Shown here in pieces: positions 1 through 10,262 of a stretch of DNA of 64,000 nt (positions are counted from its first letter, which is position 1; every line of letters starts with the position of its first letter). The DNA comes from Prionace glauca (Eukaryota > Chordata > Chondrichthyes > Carcharhiniformes > Carcharhinidae). Below the pieces are notes generated by a model. It ran no database searches, was not told where the DNA came from, and saw only the letters and a list, made by a program, of their open reading frames with translations. The position numbers and the translations under genes are program-made. The DNA lies in assembly GCA_037974335.1 (NCBI GenBank), contig CM075724.1, forward strand, positions 62,832,470-62,896,469. Direction: 5' to 3'.

Positions 1-430
1 ATTAATAATCCTTCCTACCATTATTCCTACCAAAGTGAACCACCTCGCACTTTCCAACATTAAATTCCATTTGCCAGTTCCTGACCCATTCGCCCAGCCT
101 ATCTAGATCCTTCTGCAGACTCTCCACACCCTCCGCACAATTTGCCTTTCCACCAATCTTGGTGTCGTCAGCAAATTTCGACACCATTCACTCGGTTCCC
201 TACTCCAGATCATCTATATAAATGGTAAATAGCAGAGGCCCCAGCACCGACCCTTGAGGCACTCCACTAATCACCAACCGCCAATCCGAATAGCACCCAT
301 TGACCCCCACTCTCTGCCTCCTATTTGACAACCAGTCCTCTATCCACGCTAACACCCTACTGCCAACTCCATGTCCCCTGACCTTCTGCGATAACCTCTT
401 GTGAGGTTTGTCTTGTCAAACGTCTTCTGT
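1..430 (-). mobile_element. CR1-group LINE fragment (young family 'A'), reverse transcriptase part
   Basis: Read on the minus strand, positions 187 down to 2 encode the RT catalytic stretch around [11 protein letters not shown] followed by the QMEFNVGKCEVVHFGR segment. The DNA beyond it, to about 430, matches the fingers/palm part seen in the other family A copies (10263-11499, 30780-32029, 41911-44253). The element is cut by the window edge and ends inside the RT, so it is a dead partial copy. LINE identity is firm; the clade name CR1 is inferred from the RT and C-terminal motifs and the 8-bp tail repeats of sister copies. Confidence 0.85.
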
Positions 431-494
431 CTCATCCTATCTAAAATCCTTCAAACGAGGCAACATACAGCTATACTCTTTTGTGCATTAGAAT

Positions 495-1136
495 TGTTAG
501 CGCGAGTGGGCGAACACGGCCACTATGGACTCAGAGTCAGGTTCAACAGCGGTACAGCTTTATTTTAACGTTGACGGAGGTGCAGTCAGGACATACAAAC
601 AGAACTGTCTCGACAGCATTCCAAAGACCCACCATAATGGGCTACAGTTATACATTGTACAATTCAAATGCTAATGTTTTATTTACAGTATTCGACTCTG
701 ACCATCCTGTTTCGATGTCTTCAAGTATTGTAACGGTAGGTTTAAGTTGTGTTTATCATTTCTGTCTGATAGGTTATTAATGGTCTAGAATCTCCAGGGT
801 TTGAACAATGGGTGTTTGACTATTCTCAGGAAGTTTGAGGGGTCAGGAATGCTTCCTTAGTTATGCTAATCTTCAAGTGTTTTCAAAGAGGGTTGCTTGA
901 TTAGATCAGAGGTGCTGATTTGGTGGGATGGGGGTGTGCTTTTTAATTTAGTTCCTGTAGGTGCATCCTGTCAGGTCCCCTTTGTGTGCTAGCACTCATT
1001 TGCATTCTAAAAGCATGTCATTGCCTGCGAGTCTATGTCTGTTCCCTTGTGACCTTTAGTGGGGAGGCTGTGAGTGCAGCTATAGTCTGTTCCCATATTG
1101 TGTACCCAATTTCATAAAATTTGTTGTCAGTTAACA
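495..1136 (-). mobile_element. Solo LTR fossil of an LTR retroelement
   Basis: This is a fossil. The reverse complement starts TGTTAACTGACAACAAAT and ends in GCGCTAACA, giving TG...CA ends. An AATAAA polyadenylation-type signal lies near its 3' side. The same roughly 640-bp sequence recurs on the + strand at 51631-52254. GAAT flanks it on both sides (491-494 and 1137-1140), consistent with a short target-site duplication. No gag, pol or env sequence adjoins it, so it is a solo LTR. Whether the source was an endogenous retrovirus or another LTR element cannot be told. Confidence 0.75.
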
Positions 1137-1350
1137 GAATCATAGAACCCTACAGTGCAGAAAGAAGCCCTTCGGCTCATCGTGTCTGCACCGAACACAA
1201 TCCCACCCTGGCCCTACCCCCATATCCCTACATATTATACCCATTAATTCCTCTAATTTACGCATCCCAGGACAATAAGGTGCAATTTCTTAGCATGGCC
1301 AATCAACATAATCCGCATATCTTTAGACTGTGGGACAAAACCTATGGGCG
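1137..1350 (-). mobile_element. HE1-like tRNA-derived SINE, 5'-truncated
   Basis: Reverse-strand copy of the common elasmobranch SINE body. The 3' end reads as 'tctatgattctg' after reverse complementing, next to the conserved 'cactgtagggttctatg' segment, and extends through the 'ccaaagatatgcgg' block. The tRNA head is missing. The solo LTR abuts its 3' end, and the duplicated A-unit block begins at its other side. Confidence 0.75.
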
Positions 1351-2141
1351 TTCTCAATCTGACTCATCGGTCGGGACTTGGCTGCTCTCCTCTTGCGCCG
1401 CACCATCGCTGTGGAATGAAGGCTACGGCAGCAAACTGAAGTTTCGGGATTTTTCAAGTTGGTAAGTAAGTTGGTAAGGAATTCCTGCCGGCCCTTGGCT
1501 TTCTACCGCAAGACGCAAAGGTGTCTACCCTTTCTCTCCGTACCTTCCACTTACCTCTGAACAGCAGTCAATTGCTGCTTACCTTGCTCAGTGAAAATGT
1601 ATGCTTTCCAGCTAATTTTAGGCCATAACCCACAGGAGGATCAATGATATTATTGAATTGGCATTACTGAGGCGAACATAATTCTTAGTTGCCTTAAAGG
1701 GAGTGATCATTGCTTTGTCCGAGGTGGGCATGGTTAGTTTTAAATCAGTTTCTCGGGTGTGATGGTCATCTAGTGATATAATGTCTCTTGTTCCTTGTCT
1801 GGCCTTCCAAGTTGTCAATTACTTGTCGGAGTATCCACCTCATTAAAGTTTGCTCATTACTATGATTCTTGCGAAGACAAAATAATGCTTCGTGATATTT
1901 TCATGGTCCAGAATGGGGAACATTTTATGTAACGGAAAATGAGTGGGAAAAATTACAGTTCAGATTCTGAAGGGGAGAAAAAGCGAGTAAAAGCAAGAAC
2001 TGAAAAACGGTCAAGGAATGGGGTTCCAGAGGAAGGGATTAGCTGCAAATGGAGTGGCAGGTTTATTTAGAAATATGCCCAATAAAGAACACCCTGGTCA
2101 AACTTCAATGGCACGCTACTCTTCGCACCATTCTATTGAAT

Positions 2142-2183
2142 CCTCTGTACATTTGTTGTTACCCTCTGTACATTTGTTGTTAC
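2142..2183 (+). repeat. 21-bp tandem duplication
   Basis: The 21-base unit starting CCTCTGTACATTTG occurs twice in perfect tandem (2142-2162 and 2163-2183). The corresponding place in the C unit (about 53770-53800) has no such duplication, so it is specific to the A copy. Confidence 0.85.
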
Positions 2184-3019
2184 CCACCCATTCTCCTTGA
2201 TACGGGATATAATTGTAAGTGTTCATGCTTGCAATTATAGAGATTTAACGAGATATCTGGTGCTGAGAAACTTCAACTTACACACGCCTTCATATTCCAT
2301 CCTATCATAGAACTTCCTTTTCATCCATCCTTCTACATATTTAAACATTTTAGCATCTATTGCATTTCTACAAAATGCAAGCACTGCTGATGCTGGAAAT
2401 CTGAAATAAAGGTAGAAAATGTTAAGGCTACCAATAGGTCAGGCAGCATCCGTGGCGAGAAAATTAGAGTTAATCGTTCAGGTCAAAAACTATATTCTAA
2501 CCATCATCGACTGTATCCCCTCCCTGACAAATTTCTGGGGAGAATCAAGATGTTTGCAATATTTATGTTATGCTTCACTCTTAGATGATATTCTGACCAT
2601 ATATTTGCAACTGCACGAAATTTGTTTATTTCCACCCTTGCAATATAGCAAATTCTGTCCTGACCGAATGCAATCTGCCCCTGCAAAACTCACCCACTTG
2701 TTTTGCAACATCCAAGTTTTATTACTCTTATTTACTTCTGGGCAGCCGCACACACTGAACGCTCGGTAAACATATAGTTACTCAACAGTTTGCTGGCAAT
2801 TCCCCAGATGTCATCAAAACGTTTCATCCATTGTGTGTTCGCTGATCTACATTTGCACCCAATTAAGCAAAACCATTTAAAATACGTATCCTTATTTACA
2901 CAACCTCCTTTCATTTTCTGTGATGTTCTCTAGCTGTAAAGCCGTCGGCTGCACTGCACTCTCCAAATTACGGCTGTTTGAGGATTCTAAGTCTCCGTTA
3001 CTCCTCCATTGACAGCCTA

Positions 3020-4225
3020 CCATAAGAACATAAGAAATAGGAGCAGGAGTAGGCTATCTAACCCTTCGAGCCTGCCCCGCCATTCAATAAAATCATGGCT
3101 GATCTGAAGTAGATCAGGTCCACTTTCCCGCTTTCTCCCCATAATCCTTAATCCCCCTATCTACCAGAAATCTATCTACCCGTGACTTAAGTATATTCAG
3201 CGAGGTAGCCTCCACTACTTCAATGGGCAGAGAATTCCAGAGATTCACCACCCTTTGAGTGAAGAAGTTCCTCCTCAACTCCGTTCTATACTGCCGCCCC
3301 CCCCCCTCCCTTATTTTGTGGCTGTGCCCTCTAGTTCTGCTATCCTTTCTATGCGGGAGGAATGCCTCTACCTCTACCCTATCTAGCCCCCTCATTATCT
3401 TGTAAGTCTCTATAAGATCCCCCCTCAGCTTTCTAAACTCCATCGAGTACAGACCCAGTCTATTCAATCTCTCTTCATAAGCTAACTCCCTCATCTCCGG
3501 TATCAGCCTGGTGGACCTTCTCTGTACTCTCTCAAGGCCAATATATCCTTTCGCAAATGCGGGGACCAAAACTTCACACAGCTGCGACCTCACCAGTGCC
3601 CTGTACAGTTGTACCAAGACCTCCCTACTTTTATATTCTATCCCCTTCGCTATAAAGGCCAACATTCCATTCGCCTTCTTGATCACCTGCTGCACCTGCA
3701 GACTGGGTTTTTGCGATTTGTGCACAAGGACCCCCAGGTCTCTCTGCACTGTAGCATGCTGCAGCTTTTTGCCCTTTAAATAATTTTCCCTCCAACAATT
3801 ATTTCTACCAAAGCAGACAACCTCGCATTTGCTAACATTATACTCCATCTGCCAGGTCCTCGCCCACTCAGCCTATCCAGATCTCTCTGCAGACTTTCCG
3901 CGCCTTCCACCAAATTCACTTTTCCACTCATCTTCGTGTCATCAGCAACTTTTGTGACCCTACACTCAGCCCCCTCCTCCAGATCGTCTATGTAAATGGG
4001 CCCAGCACCGATCCCTGCGGTACTCCACTAGTCACCAACTGCCAACCAGAAAGGCACCCATTAATTCCAACTCTCTGTTTCCTGTTAGATAACCAATCCT
4101 CAATCCATGCTATCACCTTACCCCAAACTCCATGCACCCTAAGCTTTTGCAGCAACCTTTTGTGAGGCACCATATCAAACGCCTTCTGGAAATCTAAAAA
4201 CACCACGTCCATCAGTTCCCCTCCA
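3020..4225 (-). mobile_element. CR1-group LINE, 5'-truncated; inserted in unit A only
   Basis: Minus-strand element whose 3' end, at about 3020, carries the family A terminus with copies of the TTATGTTC-type 8-mer. Positions 3848-3114 encode an open 244-residue C-terminal piece: QRDLGVLVH, the LYRALVR block, RSTRLIPEMR and the FFTQRVVNLWNSLP motif. Positions 4212-3988 encode the RT start (DVVFLDFQKAFDMVPHKR and [11 protein letters not shown]). A break lies between the two, in the region of the FADD box. The C unit has uninterrupted sequence at the same place (near 54643), so insertion followed the duplication. Confidence 0.9.
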
Positions 4226-4669
4226 TCTAGTCACATTCTCACAGAAATCCACCACTTTCAAAGCACCAAATTCTGTATTGCACTACCAAATCTTTAACCT
4301 CCCGCCTCTTTCCTCTTCTGATAGACATCTTAACATTTCCCTATTTGATGAGGTTTTATCGCCCAAGATACCTCGTTGTGCAATTAGTTATCATTTTTTT
4401 GCATTATCATGGCGGTTTTAAACATTTCATAGTTTCGCAGGCGCGAAATAATGCAAAATGACCATTGTTCATCTTTTGTTGCTGGTCGCGCTACAAGTGA
4501 CTCCAAAAGCTGCCGAAGAGCAGAATGGTTACAAATAAAACGTATTATCTTACCAACGGGCATAGGACGTCAAACGTCTCTCGTCTCAGATTCAATATTC
4601 AGCAGACAATTTGCACAGTGGCAAACACATGGTCAGCACAGCCTGACATCAGTTGAGCTTTATCTTGCA

Positions 4670-4730
4670 ATGTTGCCAAATTTGATCTTTATCTACATGT
4701 TCCTGTCTCTCCCGATGATCATTTTAACAG
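4670..4730 (+). CDS. Gene A exon 1: signal peptide
   Basis: Twenty codons plus one base: MLPNLIFIYMFLSLPMIILT, a hydrophobic leader, then a GT donor at 4731. The reading frame is open upstream to an earlier ATG at 4451, but the start at 4670 is chosen because it puts the hydrophobic core at the N-terminus and because gene C has the identical start at 55076. Confidence 0.8.
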
Positions 4731-7375
4731 GTATTGGGATATTCTCTATCCCACATGATTCATTAAATAAAACATTTTTCCACAGTTCTCACGTCAGTTG
4801 TATTATGTAATTCTATGTCTGTAATCGTTTTCTTTTTTACATTTCCATGCAGAGATGTGTACCAAAGTCTCTGGTTTCACATTGAATACAGTAAATTAAC
4901 ACAAACTTTAAATATATTTTCTAACAGGTGGTCCAGGAGCTTCGATCAGGGTGTCTCAAACTCCTAAACAGGTAACTATATTAAGGGGGACAAACATCAC
5001 TTTCTACTGCATAATCCCCCTTTCTCATGACAATGTTGATATCGAGGTGCTTTGGTGGAAACAGGGCGAGAATAAATATATGACAAAAGGAACCGATGAC
5101 AGAAAACGATTCGATTTCAAAAGTAAAGGAGGTGGTTCATTTGAGCTGCGGAACTCCACTCTCCAGGACTCAGGAATCTATCACTGCGCAGTGGTCCGTC
5201 AGGGAAAAAATATTGGAAATGGAACAGGATCAAATTTAATTGTCTGCGGTAAGTGACTGAAGTGATCGAGAACATCAAGCACTTTGTTTTGCCATTGTTT
5301 TATTGTGCTAACTTTGATGTTGTAAAGCTCTGTGCACAACTGCTGATTACGCAGCGGAATGTGACATTTGATTTGCTGTGTTCTTCCATACTGCTGGAAA
5401 TACTCAGCAATTCAGGGCATGTCTGCGGAGAGACAAAGCTTTTTAGCTTTTATAAGCTTTTTAGGTAAAATGTTGCCTGATTCACCTCAAAATGTAATTT
5501 TTACATCAGATTTCTTAGTCCGAGGCTGGCTCACGTAATCTCGATTCCCCAGCCAGAGGAAACATACTCGCCAAATCTATCCTGTCAAGCACATTTACAA
5601 TCTTGAATGTTCCAATGACATCACTTCATTCTAACTTTTTTATTCTTCGACTGTATGTGCTTTCATGAATCTATATAATCTTGTTTTTATTACCCCTGTC
5701 GGATCGATTGTTTTCCTCTTGCGGAAGCTGTTATCTGATCTATTCTTACTAGCATAAAGGAAAACGAATGAGGATATAATCCGACTCTCATTCCTTTCTC
5801 TGAACATTTCTCCACCAACCTGATTTTCCCCATGTTCTGTTCGCAGCTGCACCAACTCCGTTAAAAATTTTCCCGAAGCATCCCGCAAGCAATTCAAGTG
5901 CGATCCTGAATCTTGTGTGTCAGACGGCTTGGTTTTACCCGGGTGATTTGACTCTCCTTTGGTATAAAAATGGCGTCAACATCGCAACGGTAGAAAATCC
6001 GATCAAAAAGCAGAACGCAGAAGGACTGTATGAAGTTTCCAGCTCTTTTGAAAAGCCGCAGTCTGTGCGGAACGAAACTGTTTACACGTGTTTGGTAACT
6101 CACATCTCTCTCCGAACTCCCGCCATTGCCATTCACACAGTTAACAACTCCTGCCCAGGTATGAGGTCGAAAGGCCAAGAAATGTAGTTAGCAGTTTTTA
6201 AAAATCAGAAAAGAGTATTCCTTCGAGATTATTGACATCACTAATCATGAAGATAGTTTTAAAATAAAATACCTATTATTAGCCATTGAGTTACTCCTTA
6301 TTTTATTTTCCCAATGTTAGTTTTCTTACCGGATTTTACTGAAAATGAAGCGTCAGTTTGTTTTATTGGCCTTATGCGAAAGTGACAAGTGTTAACATTA
6401 CGCGTCGAAATTATCTTTCTACAGAAACGAGCCCACTAGAAATTAACTCTGTTTCTCTCCATAGATGTTGCCAGACCTACAGTATTTTCTGTTTTTATTT
6501 TTCTTTATGCAGTGTTTTGGAGCGGGGAGGCATTTCATAAAATGGATTTCGACTTTAACTGTGATTTGCTTCCATTAAATGTAACTGAAACTCATGTGAT
6601 TAATGATAGCTATTTCCACTTAAGTAATAAACAACCGAAATTTAATCTGAAGGTGAAAGGTAGGCATTACTTTGACAGCGATCTCTTTTCCGATGCAGTG
6701 ACCGTCTGCAGTTAATAATTTATTTTGTTGAATTGAAGCAAGAACGACTCCTTTCAGCCTTGGCAATTCCAAATCTCAGTAATTTGCTGCGAATTAATCA
6801 AATACGTGTGGAAGAAGCAAAGAAAATTGAAGTTGCAAAAAACGTCCTTCTGTCAAACGCAATGTTAACCCTCTCACGCCAATGTTTAGAACTTCCAAAA
6901 TTGGTAATCTCCCTGGCAGATAATTATGGCATTATGCCACCGTTTGTGAAAGTAAATTACTTTTACTTGTAGCTTATGATAGTAAATGTCATGGCGCCTG
7001 GAGATATGGAGTTGAGTGTTTAGTTCGAACTACTATATGTAAAATGATTGGGAGACAAAGATGATCCGGTTGCTCGTTTGCAGTTTTTCTACGTCGGATC
7101 TAGAAAAATGACTTAAGGTTATTTTTAAATGTGCTTCTCATAAGGTTGCCGTACATAGCTGCTGTAAATATGAGCAGTAGTTTACACAATCGATTACCAT
7201 GAGAGCTAAGGATGGGCAATGCAGAAACAAATTAAAACACAGAACCAACCATTTTTTCTTGCAGATTCTGATGATGGATGTCACTATCTCTGGATTTCTA
7301 GGTGTGTGATGGGTGGATTGGTGCTTCTGATGCTTATAACCATCACTGTGGCGAAATTGATTTCGAAGAATAAAG
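4670..7375 (+). CDS. VJ-C1 immunoglobulin-superfamily receptor, gene A (exons 4670-4730, 4928-5248, 5847-6158, 7265-7375)
   Basis: Predicted type I membrane receptor. Exon 1 encodes a signal peptide, exon 2 a V-set domain with a J-like strand, exon 3 a C1-set domain and exon 4 a short stalk and membrane helix. All junctions are phase 1 with AG/GT borders and all exons are open. Core residues are present: FYC and DSGIYHC cysteines, LWWK tryptophans, and in C1 the CQTAWFYP and YTCLVTH signatures. Three N-glycosylation sequons lie in the V domain (NIT, NST, NGT). The helix has no charge in its middle. The tail must come from downstream exons; candidates in phase are 9295-9344 and 25290-25366. 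The plan resembles SIRP, NKp30, tapasin-group or the VJ-C1 genes of amphibians and sharks; which is the true orthologue is undecided. Its near-twin is gene C. Confidence 0.85.
4928..5248 (+). CDS. Gene A exon 2: V-set Ig domain with fused J-like strand
   Basis: 107 codons in phase 1-1. The first cysteine is in ITFYC, the core tryptophan in EVLWWKQG, and the second cysteine in DSGIYHCAV. The domain ends in GTGSNLIV, fitting the G-x-G-(T/S)-x-L-x-V pattern of the J strand in antigen receptors, here encoded in the same exon. No recombination signal follows; a normal splice donor (GTAAGT) does. Confidence 0.9.
5847..6158 (+). CDS. Gene A exon 3: C1-set Ig domain
   Basis: 104 codons, phase 1-1. 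It shows the C1 hallmarks: LVCQTAWFYPGDLTLLWY (first Cys, F-Y-P turn, core Trp), GLYEVSSSF in the D/E region, and the second Cys in YTCLVTHIS. The residue before FYP is Trp where gene C has the usual Gly. The exon is 18 nt longer than in gene C at its 3' end, adding VNNSCP, with an extra cysteine in the stalk. Confidence 0.9.
7265..7375 (+). CDS. Gene A exon 4: stalk and transmembrane segment
   Basis: 37 codons, phase 1-1. An acidic start (DSDDG) leads to a hydrophobic stretch from about CVMGGLVLLMLITITV, followed by the basic stop-transfer AKLISKNKG. There is no charged residue inside the hydrophobic core. Same length (111 nt) as in gene C. Confidence 0.85.
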
Positions 7376-7436
7376 GTAACCCATAATTTTCATTTTGACA
7401 TAAATCTTCAGGGTGACGGTACGGGGAACCTCACGT

Positions 7437-7880
7437 AATGCCACATGTCGTTAGTATGCAGAAGGAGCTTTTCAGTCCACATAGACTTCATTGATTCGCT
7501 GAATGTACTTTCTATGAAACCCGACTCCGTCCCTTTTCTCCGTAATTTGCACATTATTTCTTTTAAGATATCAATCAAATTCCCCCTCGAATACGTCGAT
7601 CGAACCTGCTTCCACCATCCTTTTAGGAAATTCGTTCCAGGCTCCAACCACCTTTGGGTGTACAAAATTCTCACGTAATTTCTATTGCTTTGCCTAATAT
7701 TTTGAAACGGTGGCCTTTTTTTGAGGTACTCCCGAGAGATTGCCTTGTCCATAGCCCTTAGGACGTGGGATACCTTTATAATCTTTTCTCTCAGCCATCT
7801 ATTTTCCAAGGAAAACAGACCCAATTTAAACAATCTGTGCTCATATCATACTCCCTTAGAATCATTCTTGTGAATTTACT
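7437..7880 (-). mobile_element. Old CR1-group LINE remnant, C-terminal end
   Basis: Minus-strand translation gives the FKLGLFSLENRWLREKIIKVSHVLRAMDK block and a decayed version of the 'fixed RVV..WNSLP' end found in younger CR1s. A matching remnant lies at 58040-58510 in unit C, so the insertion predates the duplication. It sits in the intron after the transmembrane exon. Confidence 0.75.
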
Positions 7881-9294
7881 GAGCAGCTCCACACGATAAC
7901 TATTCAATTAATGTTAATTTAAAGCAAAATACAATATTTTGCTCAAAGTCCAGCTGAATTAGCTCTTAACAGGCCTTTGAACTGGCCGTGCAAGCAGCTT
8001 ACTTCTCTCCAACGAAAGATGGAGAATAAATATCTGCGTCGGCGTTGCCCATGTCCAAAGAATAAATAAAACAAAATTCTGTAGTTTAACGTTTTTTGTC
8101 TTCTTAGCATTCTTGTGCATTTTCAAAAAAAAACGCTTCCTTTGCTGTTTAAAATGACAAATATATTCAGGGTGTCCACATAACTCAATACCCTGACAAT
8201 GGGAAACCAATCTTGTGGCTCTTTGAACTGTTTTTAGCCGATGAAACAACATTTTTCACAATATTATTGGTCTATTCTATACATTGGTTCCTGCTTGTTT
8301 AATCTATAGTATAGTGTCTTGCCTTTGTGATTTAATATCCAGCGGCCTTTCCCATTACTGCTCTTCATTGGCTGCTTTGCAGCCTGAATCCGGTGTCTCT
8401 TTGAATTCCATCCTTAGATGTAATCAACATCATCAATTGATAATTTTTTTCATGGTTGGAAAGCTCTACTGTTCTGTACGCTGAATTCCCCCGTCATATA
8501 AATTCCTTGGGAAGCAAAAGCATGGAAACTGACTGAATATCATGATCATGAAATGTACTTAAATTACATTAATCCGGTTAGGTCGGAAAATGTAGGAATA
8601 CTGGACCGTGAACTGGCAAATTCTTCTAATTTATCCAAGAAGAGGATTTAAATTTCTATAAATGCTGTGGAACTGGAAATTTTTTACTACGACATATTTC
8701 ACAAAAGGTCTTTATCTCTCTTTCATGTCCATTAAAATATTGTTTTGACAAGCAATTAGTACTTCTTGAGATGTAGGTGCAGGTGGTTTAAGAAACACTG
8801 AAAATTATATTGGAAGTTTCATCGACACACACAGCTATGTACTAATTACATCCAATTATCGGTGCGTTGCTTTGCAAATTGGCATTGCATGTCTAAGATG
8901 TTGAGATTGACGCGAATTGTGCTCTATCTGTAACACTGTAGTGGATTGAAAATCGACAGAATGAAATGTCAGTTACAATAGGTGCCCGAATTGACACATC
9001 AATATGTATATTAACTGTGGTTGATGCATTTTTTTAGGTGATGAATCATGACACACTTGTGAGAGCATTGAAAAGATTAACGTTGTAGCGATGCGCCACT
9101 TGTGTTTTTGCTATATTAACAATTGTTGCGAAATATGTACCGCATGAGCGGGTTTATAAAACTAAATAAAGAAAATGTTCATTAGCTCAACTCGCTGCGG
9201 TAGTTTTTTTTAATTTAAATGTTAATGATTACAACATTAAAATGTATCTAGTGCTACCTATCAATGTAATGCCTGCAGTTCTGCTTACTTGCAG
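7881..9294. other. Unit A intron or 3' flank, no gene seen
   Basis: AT-rich DNA shared with unit C (58511-60575) and, from about 8880, with unit M (from about 24690). No open frame here has a recognisable domain. It lies between the transmembrane exon and the candidate tail exon at 9295. Confidence 0.6.
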
Positions 9295-9344
9295 AATCAG
9301 ACAATGTTTGGATTAAACGGAAATTCTACACCATGTTTTCCACT
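9295..9344 (+). CDS. Gene A candidate cytoplasmic exon (50 nt)
   Basis: After a TTGCAG acceptor, the phase-1 reading gives (E)SDNVWIKRKFYTMFST, then a GTAAAC donor. The same 50-nt length, the same borders and no stops occur at 26928-26977 (unit M) and 60576-60625 (unit C). Gene B has a 44-nt phase 1-to-0 exon at the matching place. This supports a real exon, but the flanking introns of A and C are also conserved, so the evidence is moderate. No tyrosine signalling motif is present. Confidence 0.45.
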
Positions 9345-9639
9345 GTAAACGTTTCTAATTCATGAATAAATGGAAGCTTCAGCCGGCTCGCTTTAAGACC
9401 CATGAATTTTCCTAATTTTTAAATTTCTAATATTATGCTACACGTATGAGTATGTTCTTAAATATATTTTAGGTTATTTGTTTATTTCTCTATACATATC
9501 TATTAGCACTTATCTGCTAAACTTGTGACACTTGCCTTTGTGTAACTCACCGACATGTTGTAATTATAGATAAGTAGGATTGCAATTAACTGGGAGCACA
9601 ACGGCCAGAAAGTTCGTTTTCAAGTCACTCATCATACTG

Positions 9640-9840
9640 ATTTGGAAATGCATTATTCTTGTCGCTGGGTCAGCATGCTGAAACTCCCTCCATAACTGTT
9701 CTGTGGGCATGCTGGGTCTGCAGTGGTTTCCTATGACAGCTCACTGTCACCTTCTCAGGAGTCGCTGGCGATGGGCAGTAAATGCTGGCCGAGAAAGAGG
9801 TACTCAAAGCCAAAATCAGATGCGTTTTGAAGTCTGCAAT
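9640..9840 (+). mobile_element. Unclassified SINE-like repeat
   Basis: The segment around 'gcgatgggcagtaaatgctggccgag' is the typical end of a widespread shark/vertebrate interspersed repeat. It is shared with unit C at 60930-61090, and relatives occur at 49405-49575 and 23540-23600. I cannot name the family with confidence. Confidence 0.5.
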
Positions 9841-9841
9841 T

Positions 9842-9995
9842 AATATATAGAATCCCTCAAGTGCAGAAAGAGGCCAAACGGCCCATCAAGTCTGCTTCGA
9901 CTCTGCGACACGGCATTCCATAGACAGTCACCCAAGGCCAGAATCAAATCTGGTCCCCGGACATTGTGTTAACCACTGTGCCAGCGTTTCGCCTT
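9842..9995 (-). mobile_element. tRNA-headed SINE fragment, shared by units A and C
   Basis: Minus-strand SINE with an 'agaggccaaacggcccatcaa' 3' side and the tRNA-like head at 9950-9995 ('tggttaacacaatgtccgggg' after reverse complementing). The unit C copy at 61130-61275 lies in the same place and orientation. Confidence 0.7.
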
Positions 9996-10027
9996 TTCCC
10001 AAATGGCAAAAAAATGTGTTGGGGGAC

Positions 10028-10262
10028 TGGGCGGCAAATTGGCACCGTGGTTAACTCTAGTGTCGTACCGCGCCAGGGATCAGGGTTCGATTCCAGGCTT
10101 GGTGTCACTGTTTGCATGTTCTCCCGGTGAGTTTCCTCTGGGTGCTCTGGTTTCCTCTCACAATCGGAAAGATGTGCTGGTTAGGTATGGCTAAGTTCCT
10201 TCAACAGGCGTCAGAGTGTGGCGACACCAGGATTTTCACAGCAATTTCATTGCGGTGTCAAT
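10028..10262 (+). mobile_element. tRNA-headed SINE, 5' part (interrupted by CR1)
   Basis: The head starts 'gggcggcaaattggcaccgtgg', has a B-box-like 'gggttcgattccaggc', then the common 'gtttcctctgggtgctctgg' body and a tail beginning 'gtgtggcgacaccagg'. The tail resumes after the inserted CR1 at 11500-11550 with 'aatgtaagattattgtgact' and 'aataaa'. TCAAT is present at both junctions. Confidence 0.8.

Larger units (their letters stand above)
1348..9995 (+). repeat. Segmental duplication, unit A (paralogous to 52946-61275)
   Basis: From the sequence around 'gcgttctcaatctg' to the end of a SINE at 9995, this block aligns by eye with 52946-61275, including introns, intergenic DNA and old repeats. 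It carries gene A. The main length difference is a CR1 insertion near 3020-4225 found only here. Shared repeats at 7437-7880 and 9842-9995 were already present before the copy was made. No other gene is visible in 1350-3018; a 21-bp direct tandem repeat lies at 2142-2183. Confidence 0.85.

Noticed and set aside
495-1136. Complete endogenous retrovirus or LTR element
   Set aside because: Only LTR sequence is present here and at 51631-52254. No internal gag, pol or env region adjoins either copy.
4451-4669. In-frame extension of gene A upstream to an ATG at 4451
   Set aside because: It would bury the signal peptide about 73 residues inside the protein, and gene C does not keep this extension. 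The start at 4670 fits both genes.
10028-10110. Functional tRNA gene
   Set aside because: The tRNA-like box lies at the head of a SINE with its usual body and tail. The same applies to the other SINE heads.
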